From assembly GCA_041752455.1 (NCBI GenBank), contig JBGSWL010000085.1, positions 1-27,674 on the forward strand: 27,674 nt of DNA, written 5' to 3'. The stretch comes from JBGSWL01 sp041752455 (lineage in GTDB: Bacteria; Pseudomonadota; Alphaproteobacteria; Rhizobiales; Rhizobiaceae). A program made the translations under genes and the position numbers. Numbering within the stretch: the stretch's first letter is position 1; the number at the start of each line of letters is the position of its first letter. The notes beneath the pieces are model-generated. The model worked only from the letters and a program-made list of their open reading frames with translations. It made no database searches and was not told where the DNA came from. Shown here one piece after another: positions 7,428 to 15,391 of the stretch.

Positions 7428-8462
7428 TCAATTCACCTTGTAGCGGAACTGGACGCCGAGAACGCTGGAAAGATGGTCGCGCATGTCCGGCTGCTTTTCG
7501 CGATAACTTCGGCGCCACCATTTGGGTTTCACGTTGGAAATCTCGCCCATGGAAAGATGGTAGGCCAGCAACGGCCCCAACAGGGAATAACTGACCTTTG
7601 TCTGCTGGAAGACTGGCGCCAGCGCACCGGCTTCCGTCCGCTCGTAGAAAGCAATGCGCCAGGGTTCGATGAGCGTCGAGATGAACAGGGCGCTCTCGTT
7701 GAAATCCAGATTGTCACGGTCGAGATAAGCGGCAAAGCGGGGTGCAACCAGCTTGTCGGCCGTGGCCTCGATCGAATTGATGCAGACGCCGCGCGCCTCG
7801 GCCGCTGCGAGCGCCGCGGCAACAGTGCCGGGCTGCGTTCTCTTCCACTCTTCGTTGGGCATGGAGATCAGCCGCTTGGCGCAGGACGGAGCACGCGCGA
7901 GGTGATGCACCAGAATGTCAGCGTCCGGGGCCGGAGCGGTCTGCCCCCGCGGCACGCGTCCGGTGGCAAAGGCCTTGACGCGGCCCGACAACAGAAGGTC
8001 GAGACAGGTCTCGTCGCAGTAGTCGGTCTGTCCCCTCCCGCGAAACACCACAAGCGTCTCGTCGGTGGCAAGTGGCGCCACCTGCGTGGCAATGTCACCG
8101 TTTCGAAGCGCGCGCACATCCTGCGTCACGATGAAGTTGTGCGCGAGCGGCACCAGCACCATCACCGAAAGGGCGCCGATGAAAGACAAAGGGACACCGT
8201 TCGAAACACGGAAGAGAAAAATGCGCCAGATCAGATAGGCGATCACGATAGCCATGCAGATCGTCGGAAATGGCAGCACAGCCAGCGCCAGCGGAATGCC
8301 GATGACCGAGATCATGCCGATCACAAAAATGATCGGAATGATGGGAACCGAAATCAGGCCGAGGATGGCCGCGGCCAGCGCGATCAACCCGAATGAGCGC
8401 GATCGTCGCCGTGGAGCAGCAGAGCTGGCCGAACGAAACATGCCTGACATCTCTTCGTTCAT
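7428..8462 (-). CDS. Unrecognised three-helix membrane protein with Cys-containing extracytoplasmic domain
   Basis: Family not recognised. The 344-residue product has a basic N-terminal tail (RRRSRS, 18-23) followed by three hydrophobic segments at about 25-50, 52-75 and 92-113. The basic tail suggests a cytoplasmic N terminus and places the large C-terminal part outside. That part carries four cysteines (CDETC at 149-153, Cys194, Cys227), which could form two disulfides. It reads ETLVVFRGRGQTDYCDETCLDLLL in two stretches, then a helical region and an aromatic basic patch KPKWWRRSYREK. Start is uncertain: the ATG at 8462 lacks a clear ribosome site, and in-frame ATGs at 8450 and 8441 are alternatives. 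It converges on the gene ending at 7415. Confidence 0.7.
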   Translation of the reverse strand: MNEEMSGMFRSASSAAPRRRSRSFGLIALAAAILGLISVPIIPIIFVIGMISVIGIPLALAVLPFPTICMAIVIAYLIWRIFLFRVSNGVPLSFIGALSVMVLVPLAHNFIVTQDVRALRNGDIATQVAPLATDETLVVFRGRGQTDYCDETCLDLLLSGRVKAFATGRVPRGQTAPAPDADILVHHLARAPSCAKRLISMPNEEWKRTQPGTVAAALAAAEARGVCINSIEATADKLVAPRFAAYLDRDNLDFNESALFISTLIEPWRIAFYERTEAGALAPVFQQTKVSYSLLGPLLAYHLSMGEISNVKPKWWRRSYREKQPDMRDHLSSVLGVQFRYKVN

Positions 8463-8677
8463 ATCGCGGGCAAACCGTACAATCGGGAAAAGTATGGACG
8501 AAAAACTCGCAATATTTCCTGAATGAACACCGCCGCCCGGACGACACCCCTTCCCTGCATTCTGCGCGCTGACCGGAAACGCCGGTTCCTCTCGCCCTGG
8601 TCATCCTTCTCCTGATGCCGCTGGTCCGCTATAGCAACCGGGACGTTTCACCCCAATGAGAACGGGCCCGGCACGAC

Positions 8678-9652
8678 ATGATCCGCACCTTCCGACTTTC
8701 CGACGGTCGCCTCAGACCCACCGGTCCGCTGACTGCCGCTGCCGAAGATGTGCTTTGGGCAGATCTCCTGCATCCGACGCGGGAAGAAGAACTGCTGACC
8801 GAAGCCTGGCTCGGCACCGAGATTCCGACCCGCGAGGAGATGGAGGAGATCGAGATCTCCTCGCGGCTCTACAGCGAGGATGGCGCGCATTTCCTTACGG
8901 CCAATGTGCCGTCAATGATGGATGGCGACAAACCGGCGATGGCGCCGGTGACCTTCGTTCTGGCGCGCTCGCGTCTGGTGACCATCCGCTACAGTGAGCC
9001 GAAAGCATTTGCGAGCTTTCCGCTGCGCGCGGCCAAGGCGGACACGGGCTGCGCCGACGCCGAAACGGTCATGCTCGGCATCCTCGAAGACATCATAGAT
9101 CGGCTGGCAGATATCCTCGAGAATGTGGGGCGTGAGATCATTGTGGTCTCTCACGGGATTTTCCACCCGCGGGAAAAGTCAGCCTCCAAGCGCGACAGCG
9201 GCTATCAGAAGACGCTGCGGGCGATCGGGCGCAAGGAAGAGGTGATTTCCAACATACAGGAGAGCCTTCTGACGCTGGAGCGGATGATGGGGTTCCTGAC
9301 CACGATCACCTCGCACAAGTCCGCCACCGACCTTACGCGGGCAAGGGTCAAGACGATGGCGCGCGATGTGCAGTCGCTTTCCGTCCATGCCGGCTTTCTG
9401 GCCCAGAAGATCACCTTCCTGCTGGATGCGACGCTCGGCATGATCAACATCGAGCAGAACGCGATCATCAAGATCTTCTCGATTGCCGCGGTCGTGTTCC
9501 TGCCGCCGACGCTGATCGGCACGGTCTACGGCATGAACTTTGACCACATGCCAGAGCTCGCCTCGCCTTACGGATATCCGGTTGCGCTCGTTGCGATGGT
9601 GATTTCGGCGATCGCGCCCTACCTGTTTTTCAAGCAAAAGGGCTGGCTCTAG
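8678..9652 (+). CDS. corA: CorA-type magnesium/divalent metal transporter
   Basis: A 324-residue CorA-family channel that takes up Mg2+ (or Co2+/Ni2+) as a pentamer. The N-terminal cytoplasmic alpha/beta domain spans about 1-150, the long stalk helix about 150-262. It ends in two transmembrane helices (about 264-283 and 300-317) joined by the loop with the selectivity motif GMN at 285-287 within GTVYGMNFDHMPEL. The C terminus FFKQKGWL is basic, as in CorA. The ATG at 8678 has a weak ribosome site. The upstream gap of 215 bases to the divergent gene should hold its promoter; I saw no recognisable Mg2+ riboswitch there. Confidence 0.93.
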   Translation: MIRTFRLSDGRLRPTGPLTAAAEDVLWADLLHPTREEELLTEAWLGTEIPTREEMEEIEISSRLYSEDGAHFLTANVPSMMDGDKPAMAPVTFVLARSRLVTIRYSEPKAFASFPLRAAKADTGCADAETVMLGILEDIIDRLADILENVGREIIVVSHGIFHPREKSASKRDSGYQKTLRAIGRKEEVISNIQESLLTLERMMGFLTTITSHKSATDLTRARVKTMARDVQSLSVHAGFLAQKITFLLDATLGMINIEQNAIIKIFSIAAVVFLPPTLIGTVYGMNFDHMPELASPYGYPVALVAMVISAIAPYLFFKQKGWL

Positions 9653-9702
9653 CCCCTCGCCCCATCTGGCAGCAGCGCCGGCAACAGTGTTAGGCTGGTA
9701 CC

Positions 9703-10764
9703 ATGGCGTTCGATTTCATCTTCATGCTGACGGCCGGTGACCGCACCATTCCCGATGCGCGCGAGCGGCTGGATGACGTACTGGCAGGCGGCGCGCGGCA
9801 TATCGGCTTCAAGGACATCGGCCTGCCGTTCGAAGACCTGAAGGGTCTTGCAGCCGACATCCGGGCTGCGGGCGGGCGCGCCTATCTGGAAGTTGTCAGT
9901 CTGGACGAGGAAAGCGAGATCCGCTCGGCGCGCGCGGCGATCGATCTGGAGGTCGACTGCCTGCTTGGCGGCACCCGTGCCAGCGCGGTGGCGCCGCTGC
10001 TGCGCGCCCACCCGCTGCGCTATTTCCCGTTTCCCGGCGAAATCGTCAGCCATCCCAGCATTCTGAAGGGGACGATCGAGACGATTGCCGAAAGCGCGCG
10101 GCGCCTTGCTGATCTCGAGGCGGTGCATGGCCTTGATCTCCTTGCCTACCGGTTCGATGGCGATGTGCCGGCGTTGATGAAGGCGGTCTGCGCGGCATCG
10201 GCCAAGCCGGTGATCGTGGCAGGCTCGATCGACACCGAGGAGCGCATCATGGCGGTTGCCGAAGCGGGGGCTGCCGGGTTCACGGTCGGAACGGCGGCCT
10301 TCAAGGGGGCCTTTCCGGCCAGCGGCGAAGGCCTGATCGCGCAGGTCCAGTCGATCATGGCGATGACCGGCCGGGCAAGGCAACACTCACGCGCGCGCCG
10401 ACGGATCGCGCTGGTTGCCCACAACAACCGCAAGGCCCAGCTTGTCGCCTGGATGCACCGGCATGCGCAAACGCTCGCGCGCCACGACATCGTCTGCACC
10501 GGCGGCACCGGGGCGCTGCTGGCCAAGGCCGAGCCTGCCCTTTCGATCCGCCGCCTGCAGCGCGGATCGCATGGTGGTGACCAACAGCTTGGCGCACTGG
10601 TTGCAACCGGGGAACTGGATGCCGTGATCTTCTTTGCCGACCCGCACGGGCCAGCGGCGCTCGACTTCGACCTTTTGGCGCTGATGCGGGTCGCGATCCA
10701 GCACGACATCCCGATCGCCTGCAGTCCGGCTGCGGCCGACCTGTTCGTCGCCGCGAGTTTGTAG
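9703..10764 (+). CDS. TIM-barrel-like domain fused to a methylglyoxal-synthase-like domain
   Basis: A 353-residue two-domain protein. Residues 1-225 look like a phosphate-binding (beta/alpha)8 barrel: GARHIGFKDIG at 30-40, YLEVVSLDEE at 61-70, and a phosphate-gripping end VIVAGSIDTEE (170-180) then GFTVGTAAF (192-200). I cannot name that family. Residues 233-353 match MgsA, which makes methylglyoxal from dihydroxyacetone phosphate: IALVAHNNRK with His240, CTGGTGALL (265-273), GGDQQLGAL with the presumed catalytic Asp293, and IFFADPHGP. Compared with E. coli MgsA, Asp20 is Asn241 and His98 aligns with Leu320, and about 25 C-terminal residues are missing. Activity may therefore be altered or lost. 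Normal MgsA is a stand-alone protein of about 125-150 residues. It follows corA by 50 bases. Domain 2 is well supported; the joint function is unknown. Confidence 0.75.
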   Translation: MAFDFIFMLTAGDRTIPDARERLDDVLAGGARHIGFKDIGLPFEDLKGLAADIRAAGGRAYLEVVSLDEESEIRSARAAIDLEVDCLLGGTRASAVAPLLRAHPLRYFPFPGEIVSHPSILKGTIETIAESARRLADLEAVHGLDLLAYRFDGDVPALMKAVCAASAKPVIVAGSIDTEERIMAVAEAGAAGFTVGTAAFKGAFPASGEGLIAQVQSIMAMTGRARQHSRARRRIALVAHNNRKAQLVAWMHRHAQTLARHDIVCTGGTGALLAKAEPALSIRRLQRGSHGGDQQLGALVATGELDAVIFFADPHGPAALDFDLLALMRVAIQHDIPIACSPAAADLFVAASL

Positions 10765-10819
10765 CGCCTTCACACAAGCGTGTATGGACTTGGGCAAGGC
10801 CGGGGCTAGCGTCCCTGTC

Positions 10820-11482
10820 ATGATGACGCAAACACATGTGCTGGTTGCCGCGGCGCTGCTGGCCGGTCCCGAGCGGCCGGCCCGGCAGAACATGGCGGTC
10901 ATTGCCGGTGCGCTGTTTCCGGACCTGGCGATCTTTGCGCTCTACGGATGGTCGAAGCTTGCCGGTATCCCGGAGGACACCCTCTGGCGTGTGATCTACT
11001 TTTCCGAACCGGCACAGACGATCACCGCCTTCGGCAATTCGGCCCCGCTTTATGCCTTGCTGATGATCCTCGGCCTCGCGCTGGTGAAACGCGACGTGTC
11101 CCTGACCTACGCGACAGGACCGTCGGGCACCGGAACCGGCGTTGCCCACTATGTCAGCGCCGGTACGACGAATGTCGTCGTGCTGTTTTCACTGGCTGCG
11201 CTGACGCATCTGGCCGGAGATTTTCCCGTGCATGTGAACGATGCACACCGGCACCTGTGGCCGGTCAGCGACTGGCGGTTCGTTTCGCCGGTCAGCTATT
11301 GGGACCCGCGCCATCACGGCGGGACATTTGCGCTGATCGAGGCTGCGGCAGGTCTGGCGCTCGCCGTCGTTCTCTTTCGGCGCTTCCGTGCGCTATGGGT
11401 GCGCTCGGCGATGCTGATCCTGGCCTTGGCCTATGTGGCCGTGCCAGCCTACTTCGTCATCGTGCTGGGTGCCGGGTCCTGA
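10820..11482 (+). CDS. Multi-pass membrane protein, YdjM/DUF457-like (often mislabelled CobQ)
   Basis: A 220-residue integral membrane protein. The open frame begins at 10784, but the tandem ATGATG at 10820 begins the family-like N terminus MMTQTHVLVAAALLAGP. Hydrophobic segments occur at about 5-15, 30-45, 70-90, 120-135 and 170-215. Histidine and acidic residues lie at membrane edges (THLAGDFPVHVNDAHRH, about 135-151, and DPRHHGG), as in YdjM-like membrane-bound putative hydrolases with a metal site. The residue pattern and N terminus recall rhizobial proteins annotated as cobalamin biosynthesis CobQ without enzymatic likeness. Function is unknown. It lies 55 bases after the fusion gene, and a hairpin spans its stop codon. 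Confidence 0.7.
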   Translation: MMTQTHVLVAAALLAGPERPARQNMAVIAGALFPDLAIFALYGWSKLAGIPEDTLWRVIYFSEPAQTITAFGNSAPLYALLMILGLALVKRDVSLTYATGPSGTGTGVAHYVSAGTTNVVVLFSLAALTHLAGDFPVHVNDAHRHLWPVSDWRFVSPVSYWDPRHHGGTFALIEAAAGLALAVVLFRRFRALWVRSAMLILALAYVAVPAYFVIVLGAGS

Positions 11483-11491
11483 GACCCGGCA
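11470..11491. terminator. Strong hairpin spanning the stop codon of the membrane-protein gene
   Basis: TGCCGGGTC (11470-11478) and GACCCGGCA (11483-11491) form a perfect 9-bp GC-rich stem with a CTGA loop; the loop contains the stop codon TGA (11480-11482). It lies between convergent genes ending at 11482 and 11504. No T-run follows on either strand, so it may stop transcription weakly or protect mRNA 3' ends. Confidence 0.45.
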
Positions 11492-11503
11492 GAAGCGGAA
11501 AGG

Positions 11504-11716
11504 TCAGGCCTTCTTGACGCTGCAGGTGTTGATGCCGAGCAGGGAGTAAGGCGGGCAGGTGCCGAGCGCTGCAGTGCCGAGCAAGACGACGCCGACGGCA
11601 AGCGCGACCCAGCCGAGGATGCCGGTGACGGTGCCCATGAAGAAGAGTGCGAGTGCAACGATTCCTACGAGGCCGCGAATTGCGCGGTCGGTGGTGCCGA
11701 CATTGTTGGTGAACAT
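11504..11716 (-). CDS. Small DUF2892 (YgaP-like) membrane protein
   Basis: A 70-residue inner-membrane protein. The ATG at 11716-11714 is preceded by AAAGGA, while the longer open frame to 11785 adds an Arg-rich stretch of no known type. The sequence shows the DUF2892 pattern: NVGTTDRAIRGLVGIVAL, two short helices (about 14-30 and 33-52), then GTCPPYSLLGINTC with two conserved cysteines (54, 65). In other proteins this domain is the membrane anchor of rhodaneses such as YgaP. Here it stands alone, 109 bases downstream of a Crp/Fnr regulator on the same strand, which may control it. Function is not known. Confidence 0.9.
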   Translation of the reverse strand: MFTNNVGTTDRAIRGLVGIVALALFFMGTVTGILGWVALAVGVVLLGTAALGTCPPYSLLGINTCSVKKA

Positions 11717-11825
11717 GGTGGTGGTCCTTTCAGGTGAAGGGCGCCGTGCGCGCCTTGACCGTTTACATACCACGCCTGGCAACACAGGTCGGTGACGAAG
11801 TCACAGCATCTGGCAGGAAGACGGG

Positions 11826-12491
11826 TCAGTTCTCGCCGTTGGCGGCAAGCGCGCGCAACCGGTCAGGCGAGAGAACGCGGATGCGCCGTCGCTCGACCTC
11901 GACAAGGCCCCGCTCGCTCATGACTTCAAGCCTTCGGGACACCACTTCACGGGCGCTGCCGATGGCGGCGGCAATGTCTGCGTGGGAGGCTTCGATGATC
12001 CCATCCGGCCCCATGTTCTCGACGAGCCAGCGCGCGAGCCTGAACTCGACCTTCATGAACGCCACCATTTCCAGAAGCTGGGTCATTTCGCCAACGCGGT
12101 CGGCGAACGCCTTGAAGACGAAATTGCGGAAACTGGTTGATGTGCCGATCAGCTGGTTGAAAAGCGACCATGGAATGGCAACCGCCACAAGATCGGTTTC
12201 GGCGATCGCCTCGCCGGAATAGGTCTGCGAACCCAGAACGGCCAGGGTAGTCTGGAGGCAGGTTTGCCCCGGCTCGATGGAATAGAGCAGCAGTTCGCGC
12301 CCGGTGCGGCTGTTGAGATAGACATTGACCTTGCCGGCCAGCACCAGGAGGAACCCGTCCGGCCGGTCGCCCGGGCGGAACAACACGGTTCCCGCGGCGA
12401 TATGGTGGGGCGTCAACGCGCCAAGTGCCGCCCCGGCTTGCGCATCAAACAGGTTCTCGAAGACACTTGCCTGAAGCCAATCTGTCGCCAT
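11826..12491 (-). CDS. Crp/Fnr-family transcriptional regulator
   Basis: A 221-residue regulator with an N-terminal cyclic-nucleotide-binding fold (about 10-120; FRPGDRPDGFLLVLAGKVNV, GRELLLYSIEPGQTC) and a C-terminal winged helix. The HTH lies at about 169-190 (SHADIAAAIGSAREVVSRRL), followed by the wing GLVEVERRRIRVL. The cysteines that hold the Fe-S cluster in FNR are absent; only Cys78 is present. The cAMP pocket of CRP (RSPIGE-like) is also not obvious, so the signal is unknown. It lies between apt and the DUF2892 gene on the same strand. The DUF2892 gene is a plausible target, since such pairs recur in rhizobia as far as I recall. Start ATG at 12491 has an upstream AAAGGA-like site. Confidence 0.88.
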   Translation of the reverse strand: MATDWLQASVFENLFDAQAGAALGALTPHHIAAGTVLFRPGDRPDGFLLVLAGKVNVYLNSRTGRELLLYSIEPGQTCLQTTLAVLGSQTYSGEAIAETDLVAVAIPWSLFNQLIGTSTSFRNFVFKAFADRVGEMTQLLEMVAFMKVEFRLARWLVENMGPDGIIEASHADIAAAIGSAREVVSRRLEVMSERGLVEVERRRIRVLSPDRLRALAANGEN

Positions 12492-12519
12492 CGGTTCCGG
12501 CCTATCCTTTCGCCCGCAA

Positions 12520-13059
12520 TCAGTGACCGGGAAACGAGATCAGGGTCCGCACCGGAACGCCGAGCGCCTCGATCTTGGCCGCGCCGCCAAGATCCGGCAG
12601 GTTGATGACGAACACGGCAGCAACGACATCGGCGCCGATCTGCTGCAGCAACTTCACGGCGCCTTCGGCCGTACCGCCGGTCGCGATCAGGTCATCGACG
12701 AGGATCACCTTTTCGCCGGGTTGCATGGCATCCTTGTGCATTTCCATTTCATCGACGCCGTATTCGAGGCTGTAGGCGATGCGCACAGTCTCATGCGGAA
12801 GCTTGCCCTTCTTGCGGATCGGAACGAACCCGGACGACATCTGGTGCGCCATGGCGCCGCCAAGAATGAAACCGCGTGCCTCGATGCCCGCGATCTTGTC
12901 GATCTTCAGCCCGGCCCAGGGATGCACCAGTTCGTCGATCGCGCGGCGGAACGCACGCGCATCGCCAAGCATCGTCGTGATGTCGCGGAACAGGATACCG
13001 GGCTTCGGGTAATCCGGGATCGTGCGGATTGCCGACCGCAGCGTTTCGTCAAGCGTCAT
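12520..13059 (-). CDS. apt: Adenine phosphoribosyltransferase
   Basis: Makes AMP from adenine and PRPP in purine salvage. I start at the ATG at 13059-13057 (179 residues), giving the usual N terminus TLDETLRSAIRTIPDYPKPG; the open frame to 13128 adds residues not typical of Apt. Motifs: FRDITTML at 24-31, GIEARGFILGGAMA at 58-71, and the PRPP-binding VILVDDLIATGGT at 118-130. The length matches bacterial Apt. It lies downstream of petC on the same strand but beyond a strong terminator, so it should have its own promoter in the short gap or rely on read-through. Confidence 0.96.
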   Translation of the reverse strand: MTLDETLRSAIRTIPDYPKPGILFRDITTMLGDARAFRRAIDELVHPWAGLKIDKIAGIEARGFILGGAMAHQMSSGFVPIRKKGKLPHETVRIAYSLEYGVDEMEMHKDAMQPGEKVILVDDLIATGGTAEGAVKLLQQIGADVVAAVFVINLPDLGGAAKIEALGVPVRTLISFPGH

Positions 13060-13132
13060 GTCGCGATAGCCCCTTTGTACCCGAACCCGGTCCGGCCGGA
13101 CGGTAGCCGCAAGCGGCGAAACCGGCAAAAGA

Positions 13133-13156
13133 AAAAGGGCGCCGAGGCGCCCTTTT
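13133..13156 (-). terminator. Intrinsic terminator after the petABC operon
   Basis: AAAAGGGCGCC (13133-13143) and GGCGCCCTTTT (13146-13156) form an 11-bp stem around a 2-base gap (in practice a 4-base loop). On the minus strand the GC stem is followed by TTTTT (reverse of 13132-13136), a standard Rho-independent terminator, 22 bases past the petC stop. Confidence 0.85.
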
Positions 13157-13177
13157 CAATTCGTGAACTGATCCGGC

Positions 13178-14041
13178 TCAGTGGTCGATACGCGACCAGA
13201 CCTGCTTCTTGGAGAGGTAAAGGAAAGCGGCAAAGACCAGCATGAAGATCAGCACCTGGAAGCCGAGCTGCTTGCGGTTTTCGAGTGTCGGCTCAGCGGC
13301 CCACATCATGAAGGCTGCCACATCCTTCGACATCTGGTCGACGGTTGCCGGCGTGCCATCGTCATAGGTGACGAGGTCATCCAAGAGCGGAGGCCCCATC
13401 GCCAACGCCGGACCGGCATTGAAGTAGGGGTTGTAGTACTGGCCATCCGCGATCTCGAGGCCTTCCGGCACTTCATCCGTGTAGCCGGTCAACAGCGAGT
13501 AGATGTAGTCCGGACCGCCTTCGGCATACTGCGTGAAGATGTCGAAGACAAAGAGCGGGAAGCCGCGCTCGACACCACGGGCTTTCGCAAGCAGCGAAAA
13601 GTCCGGCGGGTAGGCGCCATTGTTGGCTGCCGTCGAAGCTTCGCGGTTCGGATATGGACCGGGAATGCGGTCAGCCATGGTTGCCGCACGCGTGAACATT
13701 TCGCCGTCGGCGTTCGGCCCGTCAGTCACTTCGTAACCGCGCTCGGCGATCAGTCCCTTGATCTGCTCATCGGAGAAGCCGAGGTCGGTCAGGTTGCGGA
13801 AGGCAACACGTTCCATCGAATGGCAAGCCGAACAGACCTCAACGTAAACCTTTAAGCCGCGTTGCAGCTGGCCGCGATCAAAGGTTCCGAACGGGCCGGC
13901 AAAGGACCAAGCCTGCTCGCGGGGTTTGTTGATCGGATAATGCGGCGTTGCGCCCTCTTCCGCTGCATAGGCAGCACCGGAAGCAATCAGCAGGCCGAGC
14001 AGCGCAGCAGCTGTTTTCTTGAATGTGGTCATGATCATCAT
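13178..14041 (-). CDS. petC: Cytochrome c1 of the bc1 complex
   Basis: A 287-residue membrane-bound c-type cytochrome that passes electrons from the Rieske centre to soluble cytochrome c. A Sec signal peptide occupies about residues 1-27 (KKTAAALLGLLIASGAAYA). The haem-binding site is CSACH at 70-74 and the likely axial methionine is Met215 in ALAMGPPL. A C-terminal membrane anchor spans about 261-277, ending KKQVWSRIDH. ATGs at 14041, 14038 and 14032 are possible; a GGGA site favours the first. It is the last gene of petABC, 20 bases after petB, and precedes a terminator. Confidence 0.96.
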   Translation of the reverse strand: MMIMTTFKKTAAALLGLLIASGAAYAAEEGATPHYPINKPREQAWSFAGPFGTFDRGQLQRGLKVYVEVCSACHSMERVAFRNLTDLGFSDEQIKGLIAERGYEVTDGPNADGEMFTRAATMADRIPGPYPNREASTAANNGAYPPDFSLLAKARGVERGFPLFVFDIFTQYAEGGPDYIYSLLTGYTDEVPEGLEIADGQYYNPYFNAGPALAMGPPLLDDLVTYDDGTPATVDQMSKDVAAFMMWAAEPTLENRKQLGFQVLIFMLVFAAFLYLSKKQVWSRIDH

Positions 14042-14061
14042 GTCTGTCCCTGCAGCTGCCG

Positions 14062-15378
14062 TCAGGCCTTGTTGTCCGGTGCCGCATTGGCACCGACGGG
14101 CTGGACTGCGGCGCCGCTGACTTTGCGGGCCTTTTCGAGCACAGCCTCGGTGATGGAGTTTGGCACACGCCGCGGCTTTTCAACGAGACCGAGCACCGGC
14201 AGGATCACGAAGAAGAAGGCGAAGTAGAACAGCGTCGAGATCTGCGCCATAAGCGTGTAGGTGCCTTCCGCCGGCTTTGCGCCGAGCCAGCCGAGGAACA
14301 CGGCATTGGCAACGAACAGCCAGAAGAACACCTTGTACCACGGACGGTAGACGGCCGAGCGCACCTTCGACGTGTCGAGCCACGGCATCAGGAACAGGAC
14401 CGCGATCGACGCGAACATCGCAAGGACGCCGCCGAGCTTGGACGAGATCGGCCCGATGTCGAAGGTGATGGCGCGCAGGATCGCGTAGAACGGCAGGAAG
14501 TACCATTCCGGAACGATGTGCGCCGGGGTCACCAGCGGGTTTGCCGGGATGTAGTTGTCCGGATGGCCAAGATAGTTCGGCATGAAGAACACGAAGTAGG
14601 CGTAGATCGCGAGGAACACGACGACCGCGAACGCATCCTTGATGGTCGCATAGGGCGTGAACGGGATCGTGTCGGTCTTCGACTTGACTTCGACGCCGGT
14701 CGGGTTGGTCTGACCGGTCACGTGCAGTGCCCAGACGTGCAGAATGACGACGCCGGCAATCATGAACGGCAGCAGGTAGTGCAGCGAGAAGAAGCGGTTC
14801 AGGGTCGGATTGTCGACCGCGAAGCCACCGAGCAGCAGCTGCTGCACCGGTTCGCCGACAACCGGGAACGCGGTGAAGAAGCCGGTGATCACGGTTGCGC
14901 CCCAGAACGACATCTGGCCCCACGGCAGGACGTAACCCATGAACGCGGTCGCCATCATCAGGAAGAGGATGATGCAGCCGAGAATCCACAGCAGTTCGCG
15001 CGGCGCCTTGTAGGAGCCGTAATACATGCCGCGGAAGATGTGCAGGAAAACTGCGATGAAGAAGAACGATGCACCGTTCGAGTGCATGTAGCGCAGCAGC
15101 CAGCCGGAATTCACGTCTCGCATGATGTGCTCGACGCTGTCGAAGGCAACCGACGTGTCGGCGCGGTAATGCATGGCCAGCACGACGCCGGTCAGGATCT
15201 GGATGATCATCATGATCATCAGGATGCCGCCGAACGTGTAGGCGTAGTTCAAATTGCGCGGCACCGGGAAGGCGACGAACGAATCGTACATCAAGCGCGG
15301 CAGCGGCAGACGCTCGTCCAGCCACTTCTCGACGCCCGTGCTGGGCTGGTAGGTTCCGTGATGTTCAAGCTTGCTCAT
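14062..15378 (-). CDS. petB: Cytochrome b of the bc1 complex
   Basis: The 438-residue quinol-oxidising, haem-carrying core of the bc1 complex in the inner membrane. Four haem-ligand histidines show the diagnostic 14-residue spacing: His99 and His113 on helix B, His200 and His214 on helix D. The Qo-site PEWY motif lies at 290-293. Eight transmembrane helices are apparent, with an extra C-terminal tail (KVSGAAVQPVGANAAP) as in rhizobial versions. It is not fused to cytochrome c1, unlike in Bradyrhizobium (fbcH). Located between petA (13-base gap) and petC. Confidence 0.97.
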   Translation of the reverse strand: MSKLEHHGTYQPSTGVEKWLDERLPLPRLMYDSFVAFPVPRNLNYAYTFGGILMIMMIIQILTGVVLAMHYRADTSVAFDSVEHIMRDVNSGWLLRYMHSNGASFFFIAVFLHIFRGMYYGSYKAPRELLWILGCIILFLMMATAFMGYVLPWGQMSFWGATVITGFFTAFPVVGEPVQQLLLGGFAVDNPTLNRFFSLHYLLPFMIAGVVILHVWALHVTGQTNPTGVEVKSKTDTIPFTPYATIKDAFAVVVFLAIYAYFVFFMPNYLGHPDNYIPANPLVTPAHIVPEWYFLPFYAILRAITFDIGPISSKLGGVLAMFASIAVLFLMPWLDTSKVRSAVYRPWYKVFFWLFVANAVFLGWLGAKPAEGTYTLMAQISTLFYFAFFFVILPVLGLVEKPRRVPNSITEAVLEKARKVSGAAVQPVGANAAPDNKA

Positions 15379-15391
15379 TGTTCAAAACGCC

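Noticed and set aside
8463..8677. Possible Mg2+-sensing leader or riboswitch before corA
   Set aside because: Only a 5-bp stem (ACCGG/CCGGT) is visible and nothing resembles a known M-box or mgtA leader.
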